Assembly (NCBI GenBank): GCA_016617855.1
Contig: JAECUM010009428.1
Span: 1 to 64,000, forward strand
DNA from: Megalonaias nervosa
Lineage: Eukaryota > Mollusca > Bivalvia > Unionida > Unionidae
DNA: 64,000 nucleotides
Direction of reading: 5' to 3'
Positions 12,811 to 27,689 of the stretch are shown one piece after another (position 1 is the first letter of the stretch; the number at the start of each line of letters is the position of its first letter). The translations under genes and the position numbers were made by a program. The notes beneath the pieces were generated by a model that did not search any database, was not told the DNA's origin, and was given only the letters and a program-made list of their open reading frames with translations.

Positions 12811-13529
12811 ATTGGAAAAGGCAGCATATAAAACTTGCGAATGGAACTGGGGCTTTTCATTTTTTAACTTGCACTCGTTAGGAACTAAGTTTCTGCCGTC
12901 AGGCACTTGTCTGACAGAAGAATGAACTTGTCGAGCTATCCAATTTGTACAGCTCTGGACATGCCCGACTGTGCACCCAATTTAAAAAGTTAGGTAAAAA
13001 AATTTTCAGCTTGATTTTTCTGGGAATTTGTCGTTCCTGCAGTGGATATAGTCATGTGAGATTAAATGGACCGTTGATATACCTATCAAAAATTAGTAAT
13101 TTTTACGGCATAAGAACAGCAACATAATTGTGAACTTTGAGATACGCAAGACTGCACTTCAGCCGTCATGAAGTTAATTACGTCAATTACGAGCTGTATG
13201 TAGCGCTTGCTGAGAAATAAAGACAGCTATATTCGGATTTCTCTTTGGATGTCATATTTTTCTAGCTTCTGATTAAAGTACATTATCAAACGCCTTGGAG
13301 AAGTATGAGACTATGTTGTTAGTTTGTAATCCAGATTAATTATAATGATGAAGATCGTGTATAATGGTGAGACTATCGCACGAATGTCAAGACAGAAATG
13401 CATGATTAAACTCTGAAAATATATATTAGTAGGGTTTCCATGGCAATTAAAAGGCTGTTATGTAGATGCGTTCCGTGTTACTGCTTTTCCTCATTTTTAT
13501 TCCCACAGATCAAATATGTTAAAAATCCT
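12811..13529. other. Non-coding, no gene seen
   Basis: No repeat, transposon end or credible exon recognised. Confidence 0.5.
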
Positions 13530-13640
13530 CACAACTTCAAAGATTTAATGTACCCAAATATTAACACAACTTCAAAGATTTAATGTACCCAAATATTAAC
13601 ACAACTTCAAAGATTTAATGTACCCAAATATTAACACAAC
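13530..13640 (+). repeat. 35-bp tandem repeat, three perfect units
   Basis: The unit 'cacaacttcaaagattta...' starts at 13530, 13565 and 13600, with a partial fourth at 13635. The copies are identical, which suggests recent duplication. Confidence 0.95.
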
Positions 13641-15615
<1,975 letters not shown>

Positions 15616-15732
15616 TACAATGGACGGTTTTATGGACATGCAAAACCTGTACTCAAACAACACGTGCACTTTTGATGTTAGTTAACATCAAAACAATTTA
15701 CCTTTAAAACACGGGTAAAACCGTCCTTGTAA
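15616..15732. mobile_element. Small foldback MITE
   Basis: The 11-bp ends ggacggtttta (15622-15632) and its exact complement taaaaccgtcc (15716-15726) point inward. The centre holds a perfect 11-bp-arm palindrome, ttttgatgtta/taacatcaaaa (15670-15693), with a 2-nt loop. The whole ~117 bp could fold into a double hairpin. The target duplication is unclear. Confidence 0.6.
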
Positions 15733-16124
15733 TGTGAAAAGAATGTGTTCATTGGCTTTAATATTTTCTTTTACAATATTTGTAACATTTATTATATAAT
15801 CATGTAAATGCTTATAACAAAAAAGTACTGAACTATAAATACAAAGTAGAAGAATAGAGAAAATTCACATAATAACTCCCACTATTCCAAAATAAACAAG
15901 TTTAGTTGTGACAGTCGCTTAAATACTATGTAGACTTTGTTCTAGTTAGATGGATTATACACCAACTGTTCGGAATATTGATCGGAAGTCAATGAAAACG
16001 GACAAAGTTTAAGTAGGTAAATTATATTCTATTTTCACACGAAAATCATTTAGGACCAGTTATATGAAGTACATGTACCCTGAATCACGTATCGGCCTGA
16101 CGAGGCCCTTCTCTTGGTTGAATC
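15733..16124. other. No gene seen
   Basis: AT-rich, nothing supported. Confidence 0.5.
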
Positions 16125-16245
16125 GGGAGCCTTAGTAGTTAGTATAGCATCAAAATCGCAATCCAAGGGTAGTGGAGTCAATACCCACGCCGGCCAGCTA
16201 AGGCTGGTTGCTTTAATGTGTCGTTAGGAAAGGCACTTAGCTTCT
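16125..16245 (+). mobile_element. Degraded tRNA-derived SINE
   Basis: An A-box-like 'agccttagtagttagt' and a B-box-like 'gtggagtcaatacccac' are spaced as in a tRNA head. They are followed by 'aaggctggttgcttt' and 'ttaggaaaggcactta', a downstream body type seen in mollusc and other invertebrate SINEs. It is unrelated in body to the SINEs at 24013 and 25904. No target duplication found. Confidence 0.6.
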
Positions 16246-16497
16246 ATTTCTTTCGCATAATTTAACTAATAGTGTATTAAAGATGCCGTTACAAGCAACA
16301 AAACTCTTAGTCGAATGATTCATAATTGATAGAATTCCGGCAGTGAACGGAGGTTTCTGCTTTTTTTGTTGTGGACATAGTCAACTTTTTGGATTAATAA
16401 ATGCCTATCAATATAGGCAATGATTTATCATAGACTAAGTTACTGACACTGTTGTTTGCATGGAAGATGAACAAATATGTACAGAGCTATCTTAATG

Positions 16498-16499
<2 letters not shown>

Positions 16500-16542
<43 letters not shown>

Positions 16543-16544
16543 TA

Positions 16545-16640
<96 letters not shown>
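16500..16640. repeat. (TA)n microsatellite
   Basis: TA run with two short interruptions (tagtatag near 16539, tacat near 16579). Confidence 0.96.
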
Positions 16641-18289
<1,649 letters not shown>

Positions 18290-18356
<67 letters not shown>

Positions 18357-18366
18357 GAGAGAGAGG
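18290..18366. repeat. (GA)n microsatellite
   Basis: About 35 GA units ending in GGAGAG variants. Confidence 0.96.
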
Positions 18367-18508
18367 TATGAGTGGAGGTGTGTGGGTGTGGGTGCAAAAA
18401 GTGAATAAGTCCATGTATGTGCCGGTTAATATATATACATACTTTTTAACTGAATACGATATCAGTAATATGTTCATCCTTTATTGAACATACTTATAAT
18501 ATCCTGTT

Positions 18509-18563
18509 CACACACACACACACGCACACACACACACGCACACACACACACACAAACACAAAC
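18509..18563. repeat. (CA)n microsatellite
   Basis: CA repeat with CG and AA interruptions. Confidence 0.93.
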
Positions 18564-18682
18564 ACATATACAAACACATTAAAATATTAAGGACACAGGA
18601 GATTTACAGAGTCAATTGTTATGAAGTATTTTGCCTTTGTGTGAGAAGTACTCTGCTAGTAAAAGTGTTCTTATTCAGGGAG

Positions 18683-19080
18683 TAGAGTGTGACTTTTTTA
18701 AGTGTCCTCTCCACTGTGTCAATGTGGCATTAGACATAGTATCAGGACCTGTGACTATTGGAACAGGGTCTCCTTTACCTAAGGAGGGTACTTATTACTA
18801 GGCAATGACCTAGCTGGAGATAATGTCGTGGTTAATCCACTTGTAACGGCTAATCCTTATGTTGATCAAAACGTTGGTCCTATTGAGTGTGAAATACCCG
18901 ATTTGCATGCTCCTTGCGCAGTTATTAGATATGGCTAATGAGATCTTGACAATGACGTTGATCAGGAAATTATTTCTTTAGGTGACACATATGTTGGTCA
19001 TTTTTTTATGAGGCCTTTGCTCCTGATATTGATCAATCAATAGGTTTGATCACAGTGGTCCCCTAGTTACTATTAATTCT
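18683..19080 (+). pseudogene. Retropepsin/linker remnant of gypsy pol
   Basis: Across two frames the reading contains VTIGTGSPLPKEG, then LGNDLAGDNVVVNP and IECEIPDLHAPCAV. The LLGxDLAG-type segment is the conserved end of the retroviral-like aspartic protease in this gypsy group. The catalytic DTG region upstream is not recognisable. Frameshifts and stops make it a pseudogene. Confidence 0.65.
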
Positions 19081-19139
19081 CTCAATAATTCAAATCAGAG
19101 TGACAAAAGAAAATCACTTCTTATCGAACAAGAGCCACA

Positions 19140-19960
19140 TAAGTCCTAGTTTGTTACTTTGTGAAAAATGGAGCCCTTATGAGAAAATGGAGATCTCCCG
19201 AGGTACCCACTGGTGACGAGTGGTCAGTGAGCTATCAAGTTGACGTTCCGAGATCATAACGAGAGGAAATTATTGGTCTAGCACACGAAACTAGATTTGT
19301 TGGTCATTGAGGAGTCAACAAACCTTATCACGAGATCTTGAATCAATTTTATTGGTCGAAAATTAAAAGTGATGTATCTAACTACTTTAGATCTTGTCAC
19401 ACTTGTCAAATGGTAGGAAAACCCGATCTGAAGATACCTAAGGCTTATCTGCAACCTATTCATGCAGCTGGCGAACCATTTGGCAAAATAATGGTAGACT
19501 CTGTCGGTCCGTTACCTAAGACCAAGTTGACAACCAATACATGTTGACCATAATGTGTTCATCCACACGATTTCTAAAGGCAATGACTTTCAAAAATATT
19601 AAAACTAACACTGTTATAAAAGCTTTGATAAAGTTTTATACACGTGCCTTCCAAAATCTTCCCAGTTGGATCAAGAGTCAAATTTTATGTCTGATATTCT
19701 CCAACAAATTATTCATGAATTAGGCATTAAATAAGACTTCTGCCTATCACCCTGAAAGTCAGGGGCTCTGGAAAGATTTCGTTACATTTTGAAGAACATG
19801 ATTAGGTCATATTGCTCATGATTAACATCCTTCCGGGGCTAAATTTTATGATGCTTATACCATTGGAAAGAAAGTAAATGACTTAAATTATATCATTAAC
19901 ACTTTTTGGAGGCGAAATAGAAACGACTTTGTCATATAAATATGATAACGGAGTATGTGG
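19140..19960 (+). pseudogene. Gypsy integrase remnant
   Basis: The zinc-binding HHCC module is seen as a GLAH...VGH half, then FRSCHTCQMVGKPDLKIPKA (about 19390-19445). The core begins with IMVDSVGPLP (first catalytic Asp). It then shifts frame into LTIMCSSTRFLKAMTFKNI and later a SNFMSD-like segment and ALERF-like piece near 19770. A GPY/F-type tail (KKVNDLNYIINT) sits near 19880 and ends EYVERDS. Integrase would join element cDNA to chromosomes. At least two frameshifts and several stops break it. A homologous fragment lies on the minus strand at 40590-41260. Confidence 0.82.
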
Positions 19961-20215
19961 AAAGAGATAGCACAGATAATTTTTCAACCAATTTAGTTGC
20001 ACCTATCTTACAAAATGACAATGTAATTTATGGAATGCAATCTGACTGTAGTGACTTTGGTTTAAGCAAAATTCGGAATTCTGAAATATTAAACAATTTG
20101 GGCCAGAAACTTGCACATCTACAACAACAGGAAATAAGTAAACTGAAACAGCTGTTACATTAATACGAGCATTTGTTTCCTCCTGCTGTTTCAACACGAA
20201 CAAATAAAATCTGTC
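19942..20215 (+). pseudogene. Integrase-to-RT linker of gypsy pol
   Basis: An ATG-started frame to 20163 reads from EYVERDS through SEILNNLGQKLAHLQQQEIS, and continues past a stop to YEHLFPP and STRTNKICHDAEIVDSTPVK. Gypsy pol proteins carry this segment just before RT, where it precedes the KQHPYRM-type start of the RT fingers. Finding it fused to the integrase tail supports the INT-RT order. Confidence 0.7.
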
Positions 20216-20880
20216 ATGACGCTGAGATCGTAGATTCTACACCTGTGAAATAGCATCCTTACATGATGTATCTCAAGCAGCAATATTGAAAAACAAAAAT
20301 CAATACTGTATTTACTGGAGAATGATTTAATAGAACCCCAAAATAGTAACTAGAGTTCACCATTTATTCTTGTGCCTAAACTAGATAATACAATTTGCAT
20401 ACGTACCTACTATAGACAAGTCGAAAGTGGCACCCAAGCGGATTCATTTCCAATGACAATAATAGATGATTGGATCGATAAATACAGGAAATGCGAAATA
20501 TGTCACCAAGTTTGACCTTGTAGAAGGATTCTGGCAAATTCCACTCACGGAAAGAGCAAAATACATGTTAGTTTTTGCAACTCCAGAAGGGCCTTATAAG
20601 TATAAAGTGATGCCCTTGGGAATGACAAATTGTCCAGTAACATTCCAGCATTTAATGAACATGTGAACATCTGGTCAAGATAACTGTTATGCATACATTC
20701 ATGACGTCATCATCTACAACGATACTTGCAAAGAACACTTGGAAATCGTCCTGAAATTCTCTGATCGCCTCATGGATGGAGATCTGTTAGTTAATTTAGG
20801 TAAAAATGAGTTTTGCCGTGATTGTGTCACAATTTTAGGATATTGTGGGACAATTTCAAGAATAACTTGTAGAAGTTAAG
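20216..20880 (+). pseudogene. Gypsy reverse transcriptase remnant
   Basis: The main readable frame (20466-20666) contains KYVTKFDLVEGFWQIPLTER (first catalytic Asp) and YKYKVMPLGMTNCPVTFQ. After a TGA the same frame continues YIHDVIIYNDTCKEHLE, where the YxDD box reads YIHD, so one catalytic Asp is replaced by His. Fingers upstream are broken by stops. The product would copy element RNA into DNA; as it stands it cannot. Confidence 0.85.
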
Positions 20881-20899
20881 TCAAGGTTATTTCTGAATT

Positions 20900-21480
20900 C
20901 CTATTGCTATTAGTTAAAAAAAAAAAAAAAAAAAAACAACTGGTGAGATTTTTGGGTATAGCTGGATATTATCAGATATTTTATTCAAATTTTTCCATAA
21001 TTGCCGAATCTTTCACAAATTTGTTGAGTAAAAAATCCAAATTTCATTGTTGTGACAAATTATTGGTCATACCTAAAGGTGCATCAGTTCTTTCAGCACC
21101 GATTTCAGTCAATTATATAAAACGTCTGTTGATGCAAGTGATGTTGGGGTTGATGGAGTATTGATTCAAGAAGGTAAAAATGGCGTGGATCATCCAGTGT
21201 GCCATATTTCTAAAAACAACTTCGCAAGCACCTGAAAATTTACTCCACAATTGAGAAGGAATGTTTGGCTTTGATATTAGCTTTGCAACATTTTGAAGTA
21301 TATATCAGTTCAGCTATATCTCCGGCTGTTGTATTCAGTGATCACAATCCTCTTACTTTCATTAATAAAAATATAATCTAAAATAAAAGATTGTTGAGGC
21401 GGAGTTTGATGTTACAGGAAAATAACATTGACATCAGGCAGATCAAGGGAATGATAAATTGCCGATGCACTTTCACGTGT
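20900..21480 (+). pseudogene. Gypsy RNase H remnant with internal poly-A
   Basis: A run of about 20 A residues (near 20916-20936) interrupts the connection domain. It is followed by QLVRFLGIAGYYQIFYSNFS, SAPISVN, a shifted VDASDVGVDGVLIQEG-like segment near 21125-21170 and IADALSRV-like end near 21460. These are the tether and RNase H landmarks of gypsy pol. Frameshifts separate them. Confidence 0.75.
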
Positions 21481-23152
21481 ATGGACTATTATATTGTGCG
21501 TATTTTTGCGACAGTTAAGATTGAGAAATAAGACATTGTTGTTGATCCGGAAGTGAAATCTGTGTCCCACTGCATATTGTTGTGTTTACAGACTAGTCTG
21601 TCAAAATAATGCCGGTTAGCCTATAACAAGAACTCCCCAATAAGTTCATTTTTGAAGGTACTTCAGGTCAGCATATGATTTATTAGGATTTTGACACATG
21701 GGACAGTTCAGGACTGAAAAACAAATGTAGAGACTGTATAGAAAACTAACTGTAATCGTAGTCCTGTCACATGTACTTATTGATAAAAAGATGGTACTTT
21801 TTCATATGATTACATGTTTGAGAAACTAAAACTTCTTTCCCGGCACTAAATAATCAGGACCGTGTTGGTGTGCACACGCACATACATACATACATACATA
21901 CATACATACATACATACATACATACATACTCCAACGTATGTTATTGGTGTGTCACATGTTGCTTATGAATGCAGAGAACGGAGGCTAGACGCAGACTTCT
22001 TTAACCCAATAAAATGCGAGCACTCATTTGAAACTGTGAGCCTTGTTAGTACATGTTGTTCCTGATTTTTGTACTTCCTAATCAATGACTGCTTACAAAC
22101 CTGACAATGGACCAAAAAAAATGTTCTTGTTAAAGATTCCAGATCTGATAAAGAGTATTGTCTGCCGTTTGTGTGGCAAATGGGGTACAAAATAAAAGCA
22201 GACTAAGGTATAATTTATTACTAAACTGTTAGGTCTATATCACAGGAAACTAGTTTGTAGGAAACAAACATATCTACGTTCCACAATCTGTAAGCGATCA
22301 AAGTCCAAGAAATCGATACTGAAAATCATACGAATTTTTTTAAAAAGACACGGGACTATTTCGGTTTGCGTGCAGACACAAGACTGATCACAGCAGTTTT
22401 AATTCATACATATATTTAGCGAGGATGCATTTATATAATATCCAATCAAAAAGCACTTTGAAAATTACCTGACAGCTTAATATAAAACATTGAATGGTTC
22501 AGTATGTAGAATCACCGAACGAATTCAGCGCGTGCACGAAAGTATCACATTGGGCAGTGAAACATTAATTACAGATTGACATTTTTCATTTAAAAGTGTT
22601 CACATTTGAAGACAGAAGACAGAAACCTTTTTAAAAGCTATATGCAGAAAGTTTCGTATTGCTAGAATCTAGCAGTCTGTAGTTGTGCCAGTCGTTCAAG
22701 AAACTGGAGATTTAATGCTATTGAAACATACAGAGATGTAAATCGTTTAGTTTAAAGAATTGTTTCTACTGATTCTTTACTTAAAAAAATTATTTTCAAG
22801 TGGAATAAAGTTCAAACTGATGCACACTTCAGAGAAAACTTTTTCATCAAAATTTTAAAAAAAATAATTTTCAAAATATAAATGACCTCATTCAGACTGT
22901 GCACTCAATATTTAAGTAAATATGCGTAAGTAGTAGAATGGTTCCTAGCTATATTTGAAGCAATGAGAAGCAATAAATACCACTAGTTTAACAAATGAAC
23001 TACAGTCAAATTTAGGGTCTGTGGAAAAAATAGGCGCATACCAATAAGAGAATAAACACGAGATATCTAAGTTTTGAAAGGTATCTATAGAAGCTGATGA
23101 GAACATTAAATGTGAATATAAATGGAGATATCTTATAGCTGCAACAGAGACA
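21481..23152. other. No gene seen; one tetranucleotide repeat
   Basis: A (CATA)n run of about 12 units lies at 21880-21929. The rest is AT-rich without supported features. Confidence 0.55.
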
Positions 23153-23464
23153 ATGGGAACATGTTTCAAAAATACAGAAGTTATAAGAATTGTGCATTCC
23201 CCCTCAGATCTGATCGCGGAATATAAACAGCAGTTGATGGAAACAAATATCAGTATTAATGACGACTGTGAAATAAAGGATTTTTCAAAATTGGTGTTGT
23301 CTCAAATAAACAAGGCAATAAAAAGTAGTTTTGCAAGAAATATTTCAGTCTTCAAGAAACATTTTTTTTGTCGCATATTGTTTACCACTGAGTTTTTATC
23401 GTCTCATTTCAACTCGTATGATTTAAAAGAAATGATCCATGCACATCGTTTTTGTACTTTTTGA
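23153..23464 (+). CDS. Unrecognised 103-codon open frame
   Basis: An ATG-started frame reads MGTCFKNTEVIRIVHSPSDL near the start and has mixed, non-repetitive composition (NDDCEIKDFSKLVLSQINKA in the middle). That is better than the surrounding chance frames. No family, splice site or promoter is evident. It may be an exon or a fragment of an unrecognised mobile element. Confidence 0.25.
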   Translation: MGTCFKNTEVIRIVHSPSDLIAEYKQQLMETNISINDDCEIKDFSKLVLSQINKAIKSSFARNISVFKKHFFCRILFTTEFLSSHFNSYDLKEMIHAHRFCTF

Positions 23465-23999
23465 ATTTATTTTGTTAGCTCTTTAACTGCCACTCTGTTT
23501 AATACAGAATATTTGTGATATATTTGTTCCTTGTCATAATTACATATCTTTAAAATTATTCTACTTCAGAAACTTGGTATTGGAGTACAAATACTCTTTA
23601 CACAAGTTGTATAGTAACTTCATAACTTAATGTTAGTGAAGCACCTATACTTGCAATACAAATTTTTAATTAAAATACCCCAAACATTGCTTATTTATTT
23701 GCATAGCTTTTAATCATTTCCATATATTAACTGATTTAAGTCAAAAGTACAATCACTAGGCTTTCTAAAGATATCTCACTTCTTCAGTAAGCATGAAACA
23801 TATATGCTACCATGAACATTTATACTTGTTTTCATCTTCATCTTTAATCAATCAAACTATGTTAAACCTTTGTAATTATTTGAAAAGAAGTTAACATTGT
23901 ATTAAACAAAGAAAACGTGAAAAATCCCCGTTTAACTGATGGAGACTATTAGGCATAAATACTAACAACAAGACTGATTTAAAATAGAAAGGTGTCACA
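23465..23999. other. No gene seen
   Basis: AT-rich, nothing supported. Confidence 0.5.
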
Positions 24000-24012
24000 G
24001 TTGCCATGAGTA

Positions 24013-24334
24013 GACTGCTCCGGTGGCCTAGTGGTTAGAGCGGTAGCCTCGGATGCGGGAGGTCGCGGGTTCTAACCCCGGCCGAGTCATACCAAAGACT
24101 TTAAAACATGGTGCTAACAGCTGCCTAGCTTGACGCTCAGCATTAAGAGGTTGGTGTTAGGACTGGTCGGCCTGGTGTTAGGATAATGTGACTGGGTGGG
24201 ACATCATGCTACATGTCTGCGGCATGATGCCCCAGTGCTAGACATCACTATAAACTGTCACACTGCAGACATCGTAGTGATATGACTGAAAAATTGTTAA
24301 AGCTACGTTAAAAATCTAAATCACACACACACAC
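24013..24334 (+). mobile_element. tRNA-derived SINE, copy 1, with 13-bp target duplication
   Basis: The head has a tRNA-like A box (ggtggcctagtggttagagc) and B box (gcgggttctaaccccg). The body is shared with the copy at 25904, and the tail is (CA)n. The flanking direct repeats gttgccatgagta at 24000-24012 and 24335-24347 are identical, showing LINE-type insertion and relative youth. Pol III would transcribe it from the head; a partner LINE would supply reverse transcriptase. It is not a functional tRNA gene. Confidence 0.95.
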
Positions 24335-24347
24335 GTTGCCATGAGTA

Positions 24348-25570
24348 TGACGGTTATTGGCATGATTATTGTAACTCTTCTGTCTGTAGCAATGTTTATA
24401 AACTGTTGAACAGGAGATTAGAGAGAAACAAGTATGGATGGTAGCAGTACTGGAAGGAAGAACCGGAAGTCATTCGTGGGAAAGTCAAACAATGTATTCA
24501 ACATTTTGCCTCTATTTTTGTTTGAACCATCCAGAAAATTCAGCAGCAGCATTATCTGGTATCATTGACAGTTTAATAACCTGACTTCTGAAAACAGTTG
24601 TCACTCTCCCAGTTACCTAGCTGCTTGTATTTTTAATTAAATGTAGCATCGAAAAGGAAAACATATTTTAAAATATATTTTAAAAGGCAAACTAAATTTT
24701 CTACCATCATCATGATTAAACTATTGTGTGTCTGTTTCTTGTCATTTTTCTTTAAAATCATGTGTATTTGCGATTATAAGATAGTCACCGGTTTTTGTCC
24801 GTCATGATACATGTTTGTTACCCATGATCTCTTCTATTCTGTTCTCTATCTCTCGACGAATTGCTATAGGCTGCTTTTCAATTGCTGGAATATATTCTTT
24901 AACCACTTCTAATTAAATAATTCAAGAGTTATATCAAGGAAAATGTACGTTAAGTTTAAGGTGAAATCCTTAAAATATAGCGGCATTATTTATTATTTAA
25001 ACCACATGTTTACAGAAAGTGTGTTACTGTCTTCTTGATGATGCGTCTTATGACTGAGATCCACTTAATAACCCATTTAAGTATATGGAAATATATCAAT
25101 GTATCATAAAATCCAAAGATTCACAAAATTTCATCTCTGTATATTCTTTTTGTTCCAAACTACATTGGACCCGCATATGAGCATATGAGAGCATTCAATA
25201 CAGTATAATAAATAAGTCCTTTATATTTCATATTCATCATGAATAAATACAATTAATAATTACAAATGTTTATTTTTTTCACTCTCTTGAAATAAAAGCT
25301 CTTTATTTCCTTTAGTAACGTTTATCCTAATGCTTTAAAATGTTTTCGCAATTGCACTGAAAGCCACTAGTATACGTACATACCCCTTTGATAGATGTGT
25401 TTATGAAATTCATAATTCTTAAGGGCACATGTTATTAGTTATGCACTAGATATCAGTAGTTTGATCCACCAAGTATTCAACTTCTGTCAGGCTTTATTAC
25501 TCATTTTAACTTTTCATAGGTTGAGAACTAATAAAGTTGTTCAAAATCAAAAGTAAAATTGAAATCTCAG
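24348..25570. other. No gene seen
   Basis: AT-rich sequence, no repeat or exon recognised. Confidence 0.5.
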
Positions 25571-25790
25571 AAATAAGGTAGTTCAGGTCTAAAAGAAATA
25601 AACAGGATTCAAAAATAAGGTAGTTTAGGTCTAAAAGTAATACACAGGATTCACAAAATAAGGTAGTTCAGGTCTAAAAGTAATAAACAGGATTCACAAA
25701 TAAGGTAGTTCAAAATCTCTAAAGTAATACAGAGGAGTCAAAAATAAGGTTGTTCGAAATCTAAAGTAAAGAGATTAATCCTTGGAGATC
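25571..25790 (+). repeat. ~42-bp tandem repeat, five units
   Basis: Units starting 'aaataaggtagttcaggtct' lie at 25571, 25613, 25656, 25698 and 25742, 42 to 44 bp apart, the last two more diverged. Confidence 0.9.
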
Positions 25791-25903
25791 TGAGTAGTTC
25801 AAATCTTAGTACATGACCTATTTACAAATAAAGGATGTAATAGCAACTACGGTGTTGATAGATCTTGGCTGACATACATTTAAGCGCATTGTATATGGAA
25901 CAG

Positions 25904-26208
25904 GACCGCTCCGGTGTCCTAATAGTTAGAGCATCCGCCTCGGATGCGGGAGGTCTCGGGTTCGAACCCCGGCCGAGTCATACCAAAGACTCATACAAAT
26001 GGTACTAACAGCTGCCTCGCTATGCGCTCAGTATTAAGAGGTTAGTGTTAGGACTGTTAGGCCTGGTGTCAGAATGATGTGGCTGGGTGGGGCATCATGC
26101 TGCATGTCTGCGACATGATGCCCCAGTGCTAGACATCACTATAAACTGCCACACTGCAGACATCATATCGATATGACTGAAAAATTGTTAAAGCACGTTA
26201 AAAATCCA

Positions 26209-26288
<80 letters not shown>
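25904..26288 (+). mobile_element. tRNA-derived SINE, copy 2
   Basis: It has the same family as 24013-24334, beginning gaccgctccgg, with an intact B box (gggttcgaacccc). The tail has grown into an ~80-bp (CA)n run. In the body a perfect inverted repeat, ggggcatcatg/catgatgcccc (26089-26099 and 26114-26124), would form a stem-loop in the RNA. Copy 1 keeps it with one mismatch. No target duplication is visible. Confidence 0.93.
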
Positions 26289-26291
<3 letters not shown>

Positions 26292-27689
26292 CAATTCCTA
26301 AATATCTCCAAACGTGATATAGTTAAAACATTTCTTTGTTTAATATTAGACAAAAAATGGTTCCTAAATATGACTAAACTGCATGAAAAAAACTTTCAAA
26401 CAGCCATAACAGAGACGGAAATGTTTGTAACTTCAAGATGGCAGCCAAAATTGTGTATGTTTTATATTATTAAGCACGAAACAGTAACATCCGTTAATGA
26501 TGTTCTAATGTACAATGACTCCTGTTTAGAATTATGTTAAGGACATTCTAATATAAAATGAATCGAACTTAGAATTATATAATATGACTAATATATTGAT
26601 ATTCTTAGTAATTGTGATTCTAACAATCACGTCTACTTGCGAAAACAGTCACTAAAAATTTCGTACGCCTTCTCCACTCCGCCCAAATTAGCTAATAGTC
26701 CAACATATATGATGACGCTAAATGAAGCAGTAGTCTAATTTCCAGCATTACTCACCCTGAAATTAGTCTTTATTTAACAGCATTTTAAGATGATTTCAAA
26801 AGGAAAATTATTGTTCAGTGGAAAAAATTCATCACCCTTTAGTTTAGCAAAATTGCTAGGAGATTTTACCATACGAGGAACTGATTGGACGATAATATTA
26901 TTGAAGATAATGCCAATTATCATTGGGTAATTTCCTACCATGGACAGTGTAAGAATTTTTAATGCAGTGTTTGAACAGTTCAACCGTTACTGACCATTTG
27001 AAAGGTGCATAAAAATAATTATACCTTTCACTGCATGAGGTGTTAAATACCTTCAAGGAACAACCCCCCCCCCAAAAAAAAACAAAAACAAAACCCAACA
27101 ACAAACAAAAAACCACGCATTTTCTACATCAATATGTTGAAATATGTCACCTCTACGTATTAAGATATAAAAAACAGCAAAACACGTTTGAAGGCTTAAA
27201 TTCAATGAGAAAGTAGAACAAAAAGAATCAAAATGTATCGAGTCATCATGATTAATGCCGATTACATGAGAGAAAGCGTGCTGCCCTAATGGTTGGACAT
27301 GGGGATAGTTTCCAATTTAAAACGTGTAAGTTCAATCTGAAAACAACTTCATTATCTTTCTTCCAACTAGCGCCAAAACTTTTACTATCAACTAAAAATG
27401 CCCTTTTTATGAAACGGTAACACCTTCAGACGAAAAGCAATGGATTTACGGCAAATGTTGACTGGTCGGTGTGATATGTAGGGTCTGGCCATTAGTCAGT
27501 TATTTAAACGAGTTTTGTAATTGTTATTCAAGGTTAGGACAAGTATCAAATTTAATTATTTCATGACGAAAACATTTAATTATTTAATATATAATTTAGT
27601 CTGTATACTGAAATGTCATTAAAATTTTTTATATTGAAATCATTGCGAATTTCGTTATTTCATATGATGTCATTTGTGTTTATGTTTCT
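26289..27689. other. No gene seen
   Basis: AT-rich, with a C-run and A-run near 27062-27110. The minus-strand frames here have no splice support. Confidence 0.5.

Larger units (their letters stand above)
18590..21480 (+). mobile_element. Decayed Ty3/gypsy element, Gmr1-like domain order
   Basis: On one strand, in sequence, lie remnants of protease, integrase (zinc finger, catalytic core, GPY-type tail), a linker, reverse transcriptase and RNase H. Ordinary Ty3/gypsy elements have integrase last. Gmr1-type elements are the known exception, with integrase before RT as in Ty1/copia. The integrase tail passes directly into the pre-RT linker, so the order looks native rather than rearranged. Every domain carries stops or frameshifts, so it cannot make a working polyprotein. 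No LTRs were recognised at its edges and gag is absent here. Confidence 0.8.

Noticed and set aside
24013..24085. tRNA gene at the SINE head
   Set aside because: The A and B boxes are followed by a repeated body and CA tail with a target duplication, so it is a SINE, not a tRNA gene.
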